Below, one piece after another: positions 34,833-46,282 of a DNA stretch of 64,000 nucleotides. The notes beneath the pieces were generated by a model. It was given only the letters and a program-made list of their open reading frames with translations, was not told the origin of the DNA and ran no database searches. This DNA comes from Sesamum alatum (taxonomy: Eukaryota; Streptophyta; Magnoliopsida; Lamiales; Pedaliaceae): NCBI GenBank assembly GCA_034509735.1, contig JACGWO010000005.1, positions 10,495,692-10,559,691 of the forward strand. Reading direction: 5' to 3'. The translations under genes were made by a program, and so were the position numbers. Positions within the stretch are counted from its first letter, which is position 1, and every line of letters starts with the position of its first letter.

Positions 34833-36382
34833 TGCCTCTGTGCTCTCTCCACTCTCGCTCGCCCCACCACACGCGCACACACACTAACTTGTGTGTTCTC
34901 TGTTCAAATGAGAAAACAATAAAGAATAGAAACTAATGGCTCTCGTGGATGACAACAATAGCACAAAATAAAGAAAGGATGATGATAGTGCCAGAGCAAA
35001 TACCTTATTGCCAGAGCCAATTTTATTGAATCCCTTGTTCACCCTTCCTTCTCGATCGACCACATCTTAATTTGACCTTTTATTTCCGTAATTGCCCTCT
35101 ATTGAATAATACTCGCGCTATTTCCCAGCAGAAAATTTCACACGTTACACCACTCGTAAGACAATTTGGCATCTTTCTCGTTCAGCATAAGTACATATTA
35201 TTGGGTAAAAGGGTGAATTATAATAAACTCTCGAAATTTGGCAAAATTAAGAATATTTTTTCATTTTTTTTAAAATTATAAATATTTTATGAAGTTTGTA
35301 ATCGTCTAATAAAAAGTCAATTTTCATTTATTTTTATGAATGAACGGACCAAAATGCCTTTATGCAAGCTAAATTATTTTTTATTAATTTTTAAAATTTT
35401 CTGAATTTTTTTGGATTAAAAATGCGTAAGGAGAGGTTTCTTACGTTTTTTACACAAGAAGCAACAATGTAATTTACCTCGACTGATTTTTCTACAATTT
35501 AAGAAAAAAAAAAAGTTAAGGACAAAATGGACAATTGGAGGCTTTTGGTTAAAAGTTACAAATCTTAAAAGGGTATTTCTCATTTCTAAAAAAGCGAAGG
35601 GGTATCCAAATTATGCCAAACTTTAGAAGAGTTTATTGTAATTCATCCTAAATTTTATTGACACTTCCCAATCTATGTCTATGTATATCTATGTCTATTA
35701 TAAAAGTATGAATTTTTTTTTTATATTTTATGTGTTCTTTTTCTTTTGTTTATTATGTCAATTATGTCCTCTTTATATAAATAAGTAGATTATAAAATTT
35801 ATGTGTATAAATAAGTAGTTTTGAAATAATAGTTGTTAATTACTTACATAGTTGAATTGAGATAAAATTCTAATTAAAATAAATTATAATAAAGGATTTT
35901 ATTCATAATAAAAAATCTTATTCATAAGTAAAAAATAAAATTAGTTAAAAATCTTAATACTAATTAGGAAATATATATAGGCATTATAATTAGGAGAAGA
36001 AATTATTTAGAAATTTGAACGAAACGACTCTTTAAAAGAAAAGGAAGCAATCCATCGGACATTTCCCGTTAATTTTTTTAATATAATTTAAATATTACAA
36101 TAAGATATAATAAAAATATGAGTAACTTGAAATGTTTTGAATTTTTTAATTCTTTTGTGATGATTAAAAAAATTAAAATTATAGAAGATAATTTTACATG
36201 TCAATATATAATATTTTGGGGTATCTAACTTATAATGGAATTATATGATACCGCAAGTCCAATGAAAATATAGTTCAATTAGAAACGAGAACTTCAAATA
36301 AGAAAGTTATGTTAAAATCTGTATTTATGAAAAATAAACTTAGATTAAGATAATTTATTTCATAAGTGGTTCATAATTAATT
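34833..36382. other. Upstream region of CLPS1 and AT-rich spacer
   Basis: The first ~230 bases (34833-35060) would hold the CLPS1 5' UTR and core promoter, including a CT-rich stretch ('ctctctccactctcgctcgcc' read on plus). No ATG occurs in the likely leader on the minus strand. A MITE relic lies at 35210-35649. The rest is AT-rich with nothing recognised. Confidence 0.45.
35210..35649. mobile_element. Diverged copy of the 431-bp palindromic MITE
   Basis: Aligned end to end with 5199-5629: 'gaatgaacggaccaaaatgcctttatgcaagctaaattattttt' and 'gagaggtttcttacgttttttacacaag' have direct counterparts there. The terminal inverted repeats have decayed (AGGGTGAATTATAATAAAC and its complement). It sits about 380 bases upstream of the CLPS1 start codon. 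Confidence 0.75.
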
Positions 36383-36387
36383 GTATC

Positions 36388-37170
36388 TGATGCCCCCTCA
36401 AAATCCACCGGCCAGCCCAAGAGCTAGGAGTAGGCCCCCAGCCTGAGCAGCCAGCAGGCCGACATCACCAGTCCCGAAAGTAAGGTTTTTCCCATATATA
36501 AACCCAGTTTCGAATAACTAACTTGGCAGGCCCACGAAAAAGGCTCATACAACAAGCCTAGTCATCAAACATCTCGGATTCCACGTCTCACGGCTAACCA
36601 ACATCTCAAGCCACATCATGTTAAAAGATCTCATCCAGATTCCCAATAGATTGGCCAGAATCCGGATGTTTCTCATTAAGTAACTGTTTTCCCGGAAAAT
36701 CTGGTAGATGTGGCAAGGTCAATTTAACCGGATATATTTTCACCAATTCAACTCCGATTCGCACGTGGTTTGTTAGGTTAGCCAGGTTTTCCGACGATAT
36801 ACGGTACTCAACAAATCTCTTTCAAAATCTGGTTCAACACTGGCTATAAAAGGAACACACTGTGCAGTCACTTGTCAACTTCAACTTCAGATTCACTCTC
36901 TCACAACTTGACACTTTTCAAGTAACATCTACTCTATCTTTTGCACACGAATTTCTCTCCATTTTTCAAAAATATTCACACACCAATTATCACACTTTCA
37001 CCATTATTCTCATCTTCTTCAAGCATTCTTTATTTTATTTAAGTCGAACATTACTGACTTGAGCATCGGAGTGTTAACCCCTCTTTGCAGGTTAGTCTCC
37101 CTTACAATCTTGAGACTTTCAAGAAGATCCCTCGATATTTTGTGGTGCTGCTGGACTCCGGTACGCATCA
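36388..37170 (+). mobile_element. G3 5' LTR (783 bp)
   Basis: TG...CA termini. A TATA-like CTATAAAAGG at about 36844-36853 fits the promoter of the element; the 3' LTR has ATGTAAAAGG there, so that copy lost the box. The primer-binding region TTAGAGCCGTCTGTGGGA follows at 37171, as in other Tat elements (G2 has TTGGCGTCGTCTGTGG). Confidence 0.9.
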
Positions 37171-37188
37171 TTAGAGCCGTCTGTGGGA
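37171..37188 (+). other. Primer-binding region of G3
   Basis: TTAGAGCCGTCTGTGGGA directly after the LTR. The plant gypsy consensus I know has GGCGCCGTCTGTGGGA at this place, so two or three bases have changed. The tRNA was not assigned. Confidence 0.6.
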
Positions 37189-37211
37189 ACACTTGAGCTT
37201 TAGCATGAGAA

Positions 37212-38575
37212 ATGGTTGATTCTGAAAACCATGGATCTTTCTCAGGAGAAGCTTCTCTCCCTACTGCCGTAGGATTCACCATCCTACCTTTTGAACAGAT
37301 GAGGAGCGCTGCCAGCGCTCCCACTCCAGTTAGTGACCCTACTTCAGCTGATGGTCTCCCAGTTCCAGTTGTCGATTGTCGCACTCCGACTGGTACAGCT
37401 GCTGCCCCAGGCGGGGAACCTTCCGCCCCGGTGTCTAATCCCATTGCTATCCCTGCCATCCTGGATCCGCTCCTGTACGAGCACCTCCGCCAGTTCATAT
37501 TGGAAACCATCCATTCAGCTTATCGCGGCTCCCAAGCCAGTGGCGCAGGTCTCTCTTCCCAGCGGGAGCGAGGAGGAACTCCAAGCAGTCAACCGGTAGA
37601 TGAACATGCTCTTGCCGGACAACAACAGGACAAATCTCTCCCTACTGGCTCCGCTAACAAGGAAATAGCTCCCTTCCAGCCTCCTGAAATCTGGCAAGCC
37701 CTAAGGAAGGAGATGGTCAAGCTTTGCCAACAGGTAACCAAAGACACTTTGTCGGTGGCTCGCGGTATTCCTTTCAGTGAAGACATCATGCCGGAAGAGC
37801 TCCCTGTTCCTTTTCGAGCACCTTCCAGTCTACCTGCTTACAATGGCACCACTGACCCGGCTGAGCATATGCGTAATTTTGAAAATGCAACCCTGCTGCA
37901 CAGGTATCCGATGGCATTAAATGTCGTGTTTTTCTTACTACACTAACCGATTATGCTCAACAATGGTTCGACCACCTTCCAGTTGGATCAGTTAGATCTT
38001 TTGTAGAATTCAGCTCCCTTTCCTACATCAGTTTGCTAGCAATAAGAAATACCAAAAGTCGGCTATCAGCCTTTTTGGAGTCAAGCAGGAGGAAAGGAAG
38101 ACACTAAGAGCCTACATACAATGTTTCAACAATGCTGTCCTAGAGGTCCCTATAGCCCACCAGGAGGTGTTGATCAGTGTACTCCCCCAGGGGCATCCGC
38201 GTGGGACCACTCTTCGAATCATTGGCCAAGAAACCTGCAGCTAGCTTTCAGAAAGTGCTAGCACGAGCAGAGAAGTACATGAACTTGGAGGATGCCCGGC
38301 TGGTCAGAAGGGAGGATAGTAAGGACCAGAAGAAGGAAGGGGAACCCTCCGCAGTTTGGCGGGACAGGGGAGAGCCCCGAGGGCGATTTAACCCCCTCGA
38401 CCTGAGGAATGAGCACTTCACCCCGCTGATTACTAGCCCAGCACGGATGTTGATGGCCATAGATCGCCATCCTGCCTTGCAGTGGCCTAAGGGCTCTAAA
38501 GAGGGTCCTCAACAGCCCAAATATAAGTATTTCTACAGGTATCACAGGGAATATGAACACGAGACCAACAGGTGA
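37212..38575 (+). pseudogene. G3 gag, frameshifted
   Basis: Begins MVDSENHGSFSGEASLPTAV. The N-terminal third is low-complexity (P, A, S, V). The capsid-like block includes GTTDPAEHMRNFENATLLHR at about 37850-37905, where a one-base loss relative to G2 shifts the frame. Homology resumes in other frames (38177-38575: KVLARAEKYMNLEDARLVRR). The zinc-knuckle-like region reads YRYHREYEHETNR and then a stop, so both cysteines kept in G2 are lost. Gag normally forms the particle that packages the RNA; this one cannot be made whole. Confidence 0.85.
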
Positions 38576-38814
38576 CGTCAGCTAAGACAGGAAATAAAGC
38601 GGCTCATCCAAGCTGGCTACCTGAAGGATTATGTCGACAAAGATCGACGTCGCGAACATAAAGAAGAGCGCTCCCGTCATCGCAACTCTCGCAGCAGCGA
38701 GGAGCAGGTTGCCGACCTTCCCAGAAGGGAACACATGAGGGAAAAGTTCCCCACTGAGGAACAAGCCCGGAGAACACCCCCACCAAGGGAGTGATTCACA
38801 TGATTGCAGGAGGA

Positions 38815-39566
38815 CCCACTGATGGGGACTCCAGTAGAGCCCGGCGTGCCCACGCCCGCGCGGCCAAAGCTATGATGGAGCTTGACTATAAATCACCAGC
38901 AGGGGATCCTATGATCCATTTTGGACCTGCTGACATATAGGGAGTTCATTTACCTCATAATGATGCACTTGTTATTTCTGCTACTCTTGCTAACTACACT
39001 GTCCAACGCATTTTTGTGGATCTTGGCAGTTCTGTAGATATCCTCTTCTACGAGGTCTACCAGCAGATGGAGCTTGGTGATATTCCGCTGGAGCCGGTAG
39101 ACACTTCACTATATGGCTTTGCAAGGGAGGTTGTGCATCCCCTGGGGCAGATCCTGCTCCCCCTATCCTTAGGGGTAGAGCCCAACCGAAGGGCCAAAAT
39201 GATCTGCTTCCTCACAGTGGACATGCCCTCAGCTTACAACATCATTTTAGGGCGCCTTGCTCTGGACGCCTTCCAAGTTGTTGTCTCCATCTACCACATG
39301 AAACTAAAATTCCCTACTGGAGCAGGAGTAGGATAAGTCACTGGTGACCAGTACACTGCTCGGAAATGCTATGTCGAGTCCGTGAGAGGGGGCAGCAAGA
39401 AGGACATGGAGATAGATCTTCCCCCGCCTAGCAGGGAGAAGGGAAAACGACCTATGCAACACGATGAGCAAGAAAATGAAATTCCTGCTCGAGTCCAGCC
39501 CGCTGAGGAGCTGCTGAGCATTCAGCTAGTACCTGGAGAGCCCAACAAAACCACTAGGATCGGATC
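38815..39566 (+). pseudogene. G3 aspartic protease
   Basis: Follows gag after a basic stretch (38600-38790). The flap-side start is GGPTDGDSSRARRAHARA. The active site reads IFVDLGSSVDILF (about 39011-39050), with Leu where DTG or DSG is usual; Tat elements vary here, so this may not be decisive. Later blocks: SAYNIILGRLALDAFQVVVS (about 39231-39290). In-frame stops are at 38937 and 39334. The tail to 39566 includes DLPPP-type linker sequence. Confidence 0.8.
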
Positions 39567-40298
39567 CTAGCTAAGCCCTGAGGTGGCAGGGCAACTAACC
39601 ACTTTCTTGCAGAAGAATGTAGATGTATTCGCTTGGATAGCCCGGGACCTAGTGGGTATTGACCCCAGCATTGCAGTATACAGCCTGAACTTGGATCCAA
39701 CTGTCCTTCCCTGTGAAGCAAAAGAAAAGACATTTTGGTCCTGAAAAAGGATAAAGTCATCCAGGAGGAGGTAAGCGAGCTCCTTGATGCGGGGCACATC
39801 AAGGAGATTCAGTTCCCCCAATAAATGTCTAATGTGTTTCTCGTCCTCAAACTAGGTAATAAATGGCGCATGTGCGTTGATTTTCGTGACGTGAATAAGG
39901 CATGTCCTAAGGATTTCTATCCCTTACCTCGTATAGACCAGCTGGTGGATTCCACCTCTGGTCATGAACTACTAAGTCTAATGGATGCCTCACAGGGTTA
40001 CCACCAGATTATGCTTAACCCCAATGACCAGAAGCGTGTAAGCTTCATCATGTCAGGGGGAACATATTGTTATATTGTCATGCCCTTTGGGCTAAAAAAT
40101 ACAGGTGCCACGTACCAGCGCTTGGTGGACCGCAAGTTTCGAGAGCATCTCGAACACAATATGGAGGTGTACATGGATGACATGCTGGTGAAAAACCCGC
40201 AGGCTAATCATCACATCACAGATCTTGCTGAAACCTTCAGCATTCTCAGGAAATATCACATGAAGGTGAACCCGTCCAAATGCGCATTCGGTGTTTGA
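39567..40298 (+). pseudogene. G3 reverse transcriptase, active-site motif intact
   Basis: N-terminal part: QKNVDVFAWIARDLVGIDPS (about 39610). A frameshift lies near 39715, in the PVKQKKRxF block. From 39825 the frame runs open: LGNKWRMCVDFRDVNKACPK, DASQGYHQIML, TYCYIVMPFGLKNTGATYQR and EVYMDDMLVK (YMDD complete, about 40165-40194). The frame closes at a TGA at 40296, within a block that normally runs on into the connection domain. Confidence 0.88.
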
Positions 40299-40980
40299 AG
40301 TGGCCGATTCCTCGGCTACGTTGTGACAGAGAAGGGCATTGAGGTCAACCTAGATAAAATACGAGCAATCCAAGAGATGAGACCTTCTGCCAATCTCAAC
40401 GAAGTACAAAAACTTGTTAGCCGCATTGCTGCCCTCAACAGGTTCATATCCCACTCTGTTGAGCGCAGCCTTCCCTTCTTCAAAGCTCTGAGGAAGGCTA
40501 AAAACTATGCATGGGACGAATCTTGTCAGCAAACCTTCCTAGACCTGAAGGTGTATCTTTCCAAGCTACTTCTACTCACCAAACCCTCACCAGGGGAGAC
40601 ATTGTACTTATACCTTGCTACAGGGCAGCACGCTGTGAGCTCTGTGCTCATTAAGGAGGAGGACGGAGTATAAAAGCCTATATACTACGTTAGTAAGGTA
40701 CTACATGGTGCTGAACGGCGCTACCCATAGGTAGAAAAAACTAGCATTCGCCTGGTAACAACTGCTAGAAACTTACGTCCTTACTTTCTTTCTCATTCCA
40801 TAACTGTGCGCACTAACACCCCCCTGCGAACTACACTGGGGAAAGCTGAGACTTCTGGCAGGATGATCAAATGGGCTGTTGAGCTCAGCGAGTATGATAT
40901 TTTCTACCAACCTAGAATGGCTATCAAAGCCCAGGCCTTTGTTGATTTCATGACTGAAACAACGTCGACTGAAGAAAAGG
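40299..40980 (+). pseudogene. G3 RT connection and RNase H
   Basis: Connection: SGRFLGYVVTEKGIEVN, then VSRIAALNRFISHSVERSLP (about 40407-40466). RNase H blocks: PIYYVSKVLHGAERRYP (stop after it at 40728), TARNLRPYFLSHSITV, and ELSEYDIFYQPRMAIKAQAF (about 40882-40941). Stops are at 40671 and 40728. It passes straight into the second RNase H. Confidence 0.75.
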
Positions 40981-41440
40981 AAGGAACATGGCTACTCCAT
41001 GTGGATGGCTCTCCATTTACACGGGCAGCGGAGTAGGTATAGTGCTGACTAGCCTAGAAGGAGATGAGCTAGAATTCACCCTAAAGTTTGACTTCAAAGC
41101 CTCAAAAAATGAGGCCGAGTATGAAGCCCTCGTAGCAGGTATCAAGATGGCAGTGGACGCGGGAACAAGGAACGTAGTCGCCTACTCCAATTCCCAGCTG
41201 GTAACCAACCAGGTAGGTGGCACTTACAATATCAAGGAGGACCGCATGAATGGATACCTCCAGGAAATAAGCGACCTCAAGAGCAGGTTGAAGAGCTTCC
41301 AGCTTCATCAGATCCCCCGCACCGAAAACACCAAGGCTGATTATCTTGCCCGACTGGCTAGCTCTCTGGCCGACTGCAACACCCACAGTATTACAATAAG
41401 GACCTTTGCTAAGGTTTCTCTTGATACTAACGGACATATC
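40981..41440 (+). pseudogene. G3 archaeal-type RNase H, one catalytic Asp changed
   Basis: EGTWLLHVDGS opens the domain (first Asp); a frameshift follows at about 41010. In the new frame: GSGVGIVLTSLEGDELEF, FKASKNEAEYEALVAGIKMA (Glu), then VVAYSNSQLVTNQVGG. Here the second Asp is Asn; G1 has YSDSKL. The end is RTENTKADYLARLASSL (last Asp kept). A second RNase H of this type is a known mark of the Tat lineage. Confidence 0.85.
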
Positions 41441-41469
41441 TTGCATATTAGCATATATAGATTGGAGGA

Positions 41470-42685
41470 AACCCCTCCTCGATTACCTGCAAGAAGGAAT
41501 TCTCCCTGCCGATGAAATTGAAGCAGCCCGCTTGAGAAGCCAGGCAGCTAGGTTCACCCTGCTGGGAGGAATCTTGTACAAACGAAGCTTCTCCAAGCCC
41601 TACCTCCGTTACCTGTCCGCTGAGGAAGGCAGAACTGTGCTCTGAGAGATTCACAAAAGAGTTTATGGATCCCATATAGGTGGCATGGCCCTTGTAGGAA
41701 AGATTTTGAGAGCCGGATATTTCTGACCCACTCTCAGAAAAGTTGCAATCAACTAGGCAAGAATGTGTGAGCAATGCCAAAGCACGCCCCACTCATCCAC
41801 GTGCCCGCTGAGCCCTTCAAAGCCCTTTCAGTACCTTACCCATTCTCCAGTGGGGATGGATATAGTAGGTCCTTTTCTCAATTACACAAGGACAACACAA
41901 ATTCCTGCTGGTAGCAGTGGACTATTTCAGCAAATGGGTGGAAGAAGAACCCCTTGCCAAGATCACAAAGGATGAAGTGATTAAATTCCTATGGAAAATC
42001 ATTATTTGTAGGTACGACTTACCTCGTATTCTTATTTCTGACAATGGTCGCCAGTTTCAGGGTTGGAGAATTCAAGACTGGTGTGCTGACTTGGGCATCC
42101 AGCAACGTTTCACTTCCGTAGTCTACCCCAAGCTAACGGGCAAGTAGAAGTTACAAATAGGATCCTGGTGCAAGGTATCAAAACTAGGCTGGAGCAAGCA
42201 GGAGGGCAGTGGGTAGATGCCCTGCCCCACGTGCTATAGTCTTACAGGACCACTCCCAGATCCACTAAAGCAGAGACTCCTTTCAACTTGGTGTACGGCT
42301 CAGAGGCCGTAATCCCTGCTGAAGCAAATTTGGAATCCTTCCGAATACAGGACTTCGAGCAGGAAAGCAATAATGCTCTGTTGCGTACCAACCTAGACCT
42401 CATTAATGAAATTCGAGAGGATGCTCGAACTCGCATGGAAAGATACAAACAAAAGGTGATTAATGCCTTCAACAGAAGGGTGAAGAGGAGAGAGTTCCAG
42501 GTAGGAGACCTCGTGCTGAGATGGGTCAGTGCCTTGAAACCAGTAGGAAAGCTGGCTCCCAACTAGGAGGGCCCTTACAAAGTGAGTCGGATTGTCAAAT
42601 TCAGAGCTTACAAGCTGCAAGATGTTGACGGCATAAAGCTCTCCCGACCTTTAGAGGCATATAACCTCAGGAAGTTTTACCCCTG
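41470..42685 (+). pseudogene. G3 integrase with C-terminal domain, broken
   Basis: Starts with EAARLRSQAARFTLLGGILY. HHCC finger: EIHKRVYGSHIGG … CEQCQ (41649-41780), with stops at 41643, 41724 and 41755. Core: VGMDIVGPF (Asp), ISDNGRQFQG (Asp, about 42036-42062), and near 42125-42160 the ANGQVEVTNR region, where a one-base change puts the Glu in another frame. The C-terminal part (42270-42685) reads AETPFNLVYGSEAVIPAEAN … FQVGDLVLRWV … KLSRPLEAYNLRKFYP and stops at 42684. Stops at about 42238 and 42565 replace Trp codons of the family. Confidence 0.85.
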
Positions 42686-42796
42686 AACACCCTACTCTAT
42701 GCTCATTACTTTACTACCTGTTTAATCAGCACTTACTGTGTAAATAAAAGAGCAAGTCTTGCCCCTTTGCTATACTCTACTTTGTCAAACAGGTTA

Positions 42797-42965
42797 ATTA
42801 CCTTATTAGCTTCGAGCCTTGATAAGCCGCCCTGTTGGTGCACTCTTACTGGCCTCGAGCCCTGATAAGCCATCCTGCTGGCGCACTCTTACTGGCCTCG
42901 AGCCTTGATAAGCCGCCCTACTGGCGCACCTCTACTGGCTGCAAAAGCCCTAATAAGTCGCCCCA
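42797..42965 (+). repeat. 43-bp tandem repeat, about 4 copies, in the G3 spacer
   Basis: Unit: TCGAGCCCTGATAAGCC followed by atcctgctggcgcactcttactggcc; three good copies and a decayed fourth. It lies about 110 bases after the end of pol. A similar but worn pattern occupies the same place in G1 (11860-12640). Confidence 0.8.
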
Positions 42966-43738
42966 GAATGGGCACATACTTGCTTATTTTTTCAGACTGG
43001 AAGTCTTAGTAACTCGCCATCATGAGACATACTTATCTCATTGTGATAACTCATATATAGTGGCATGCATATGCTTACTTACTACTCAGATTATCCCTCT
43101 ACTTATTGTTTCTAGCACTTGCTTACTACCCCTTGCAGTAGGTCTTGTTCTGCTTTTGCTAGATAAAGCCACCAAGCCAGACCAGACCCCGCCCTGTTGA
43201 CAACAGAAAGCTGTTAACAACCTGCCGCATCAAGCAGGGGGATCAAGTGCAAAAGAGGCCATGAGCCAGCATTCAGGCCTGCTACCTTGCTACAACAGGT
43301 GCTTTACTACCTAAGTTGGGAACTTCCTAATAGGTTATATCACTCTTGTACTTACGTGTATTTCTAATATGAAACATCTCTTTCTGACAAATTGATGTAT
43401 ATCAAAACCTTGTGCTTACAACGAATAGTATGGATAAATCTCATTCTTTACTATAAGGGTTGGAAAGCTTTCCCCTTTCATTGCTTACATGTAGGAGGAC
43501 ATTTTATTTTTTTGGCACACTAGGCCCATGCCAGCTAATAAGCCAGGACATTCCCAGCAAGTCATTACACTAACATGCAGAAAACCACAAACATGGCAAT
43601 AAGCATGGAATAAGCAAACAACTTTGGCAGGAATGCAGAAATATTCATAAAAGCAAGGAGGGGGAGAGCAGAATTCTTGGCAGTAAAGGGCCAACAGAAG
43701 AAAGCAAGAAAAATATTCGAAGCCCCACATCCAGACAC
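42966..43738 (+). other. G3 spacer between pol and the antisense gene
   Basis: No coding region recognised. Pyrimidine-rich and repeat-like early on; the last part (43490-43738) is A-rich and resembles G1 near 12500-12720. Copia C1 begins at 43739. Confidence 0.5.
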
Positions 43739-44493
43739 TGAAGGACAAGCCGATCCGCCCGAGAGCGCGAGCGGAAGCGTGAGAATGCAATATATTAAAA
43801 GAAATTAAATAGCATAGTCATGAAATCCTAAGGGGTGTACCCTTGGGTGCTCAACCGGGCGTTCGATGTAGGATGTTTCAACATAAAACGGATATTGAAA
43901 CATAGGGGCATAGAATAGAATAAAGTACGAAAGCGTATAAACAGTTACCTTTGTAGTTTTTTCGTGTGCCACTACTTGCATTGTTCCTCTCCGGAATGTC
44001 CACAAAGTTCAAACGTATGAACTCTCCAAAGGTGATCCACACCACACCGGAAGAAACCCTCGTTTTCCTTGCTAGAAGAAAACGGGTTTAGAAGGACTAG
44101 GTTTTAGAAGATGAACACTATTAATTAGTGTTCTTCTTAAACTCACTTTGTTCTTCCAAATAATTCTAGATCAAATGAAGAACACAAGTGTGAGGAGAGG
44201 GAGAGGTGGCCGAAAATGAGAGGAAGAGAGTGTGTGATTTTTCTTCTTCTTTTCCTAGAAAAGATGAATAATGAATCTTCTTACATAGGTGTTAGTATAT
44301 ACTCATAATATATACATTATTATGTGATTATTGGAATATGTCTAGGTTCATCCAAGGATGTCTAGATACATCCCAATCAATCACCATCAATTCTTCAATC
44401 AAGCCTACCATCCTTTAAGGTATGATCAAATCATACCCAAAGGGAAAGACTTGATTGGAGTTGATTTGTCTCTTACCAAAAGAGACAAGTCAA
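43739..44493 (-). mobile_element. C1 3' LTR, 5'-truncated
   Basis: Ends (minus) GGATCGGCTTGTCCTTCA, the family B end seen at 1976. Its other end joins the purine tract at TTGACTTGTCTC, a block that lies far inside the LTR at 1-1976 (near 1210). So the LTR lost its first ~1.2 kb exactly up to the purine tract, or this is a short LTR variant. Confidence 0.75.
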
Positions 44494-44500
44494 CTCCCAC

Positions 44501-45143
44501 TTACCTAAAGCCAATCACCCATTGACCTCAAACCCATCTTATCCAGATGCTGAGTATGGACAAATTGCGACACGAGCTTAGTAAGTGGATCTGCTATGTT
44601 TTCTGCAGAGCTGACTCGGTCCATCCGAACGTCACCCCTACTAACCATCTCTCTGAGAAGATGGTAGCGTCTAAGAATATGCTTGGATCAGTGATGAGAT
44701 CTCAGTTCCTTTGCTTGCACTATAGCCCCGTTGTTATCACAAAAGATAACCACTGGCTCAGCGATGCTAGGCACTACACCCAACTCTTGGATGTAGCTCT
44801 TCATCCAAACCGCCTCCTTAGCAGTTTCCGAAGTTGCTATGTATTCAAACTCTGCGGTGGAGTCTGCCGTGGTAGCCTACTTGGAACTCCTCCAAGCAAC
44901 CACGCCACCATTTAGTCTGAACACAAAACCAGACTGAGACTTGGCATCATCATCATCCAATTGGAAGCTAGCGTTGCTATAGCCTTCCAGTATCAATTCT
45001 CCACCACCATAGATCAAGAACATGTCCTTAGTCCTTTTCAGGTACTTCAGGATAGTCTTGACCGCACTCCAGTGTGCCTCCCCTGCACACGACTAAAATC
45101 GACTAGTTACGCTCAAAGTGAAAACCACATCAGGTCTAGTGCA
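44501..45143 (-). pseudogene. C1 RNase H, degraded
   Basis: Copia RNase H in pieces: YLKRTKDMFLIYGGGELILE, then YSNASFQ (first Asp is Asn), STAEFEYIATSETAKEAVWM (Glu kept; the family has EAEYIA), EPVVIFCDNNGAIVQAKE (Asp), and the end HTQHLDKMGLR. Stops at several points, one within the HH-SKHILRRYHLL block. The corresponding domain of C2 (58311-58729) is open. Confidence 0.8.
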
Positions 45144-46276
45144 CTAGACAACGTACTGAATGCTGCCTACGGCTGAAGCATAGGGGATGTCCCACATCCG
45201 TTTAAGCTCCTCATCAGTCTTAGGAGACTGCTTCTTGGATAACTTAATTCCATGCCTCATAGGAAGGAATCCTCGTTTTGAGTTCTCCATCTTGAATCTC
45301 TTCAAGACTTTCTCAATGTACAAGGACTGGGCCATTCCTAACATCCTTCTAGATCTATCCCTATAGATCTTGATGCCATGGATGTAGGATGCCTCGTCCA
45401 TATCCTTCATGAAAAATTGTGTCGACAACCAAGCTTTAGTGGTTCCCAACATCTTAGCATCAATTTCAATAAGCAAGATGTCATCCACGTAAAACACTAA
45501 AAACGCAACTGAGCTCCCACTAATCTTCTTGTATACACAAGGATCGGACTCGTTCTTGATGAAATCATAACCCCGTATGACTTCATCAAAATGTATGCTC
45601 CAGCTTCGGGAAGCTTGTTTGAGGCCATAGATGGACCTTTGGAGACGGCAGACCTTCTGCTCTTCTCCAACAGATGTGAAACCTTCCGGTTGATCTCTTC
45701 CTCTACGAAACCGTTGAGGAAGGCGGTTTTCACGTCCATCTGCCATATTTCATTGTCATACCATGCTGCTATGGCAAGCAGTATCCGGATGGACTTAGCC
45801 ATTGCTACGGGCGACTAGGTTTCCTCAAAATCGACCTTGGGTCGCTAAGTGTAATCCTTCTCCACAAGCCTGACTTTGAAGGTTGTAACCTCCCCGTCAA
45901 CTCCAAACCTATGTTTGTAGACCCATTTACACCCTACGGGTTTTACCCCTTTGGGTGGGTTTACTAGGGTCCAAACCTGGTTTGTACCCATCGAGTCTAT
46001 CTCGGATTTCATGGCCTCAAGCCATTTATTCGAATCGATGTCCGACATCGCTTCTCTGTACGTTTTTGGATCATTATCCAACTAACCAGTCAGGTCCAGA
46101 AATCCATACCTATCGGGTTCTTGGGATACTCTGGCCGATCTACGGAGGACTGGAACATTATCAGTGGGAACTACCGGCTCAGATGTAACTGCCGCCTCTT
46201 GTGGTACCTCACTCGATTCCTCAAGGAGTACCTCATCGCGTCGACTATCCGATGGAAAATCCTTTTCCAAGAACAC
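45144..46276 (-). pseudogene. C1 reverse transcriptase, YVDD kept but frame broken
   Basis: N-terminal linker EVLLEESSEVPQEA (46240 down), then MSDIDSNKWLEAMKSEIDSM, VKPVGCKWVYKHRFGVDGEV, and after a stop SPVAMAKSIRILLAIAAWYD and DVKTAFLNGFVEEEI. A frameshift follows at about 45690. The next frame has QRSIYGLKQASRSWSIHFDE and FLVFYVDDILLIE (YVDD complete, about 45495), ending in PYASAVGSIQYVV. Stops at 46081, 45845 and 45815 suit C-to-T decay of CAG/CAA codons or similar. Confidence 0.85.
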
Positions 46277-46282
46277 TGTGTT

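Noticed and set aside
34676..34882. 68-codon minus-strand frame over the CLPS1 first exon
   Set aside because: It uses another frame, starts from GTG, and runs through the intron donor. The frame from the ATG at 34832 matches the known protein and splices in frame.
37019..37510. 163-codon minus-strand frame
   Set aside because: It is the complement of the G3 gag low-complexity region and leader, a shadow of gag.
38177..38575. 132-codon frame as a separate small gene
   Set aside because: It aligns with the C-terminal gag of G2 and is the continuation of the G3 gag after a frameshift.
44547..44915. 122-codon plus-strand frame
   Set aside because: Complement of the C1 RNase H domain, which has clear family motifs on the minus strand.
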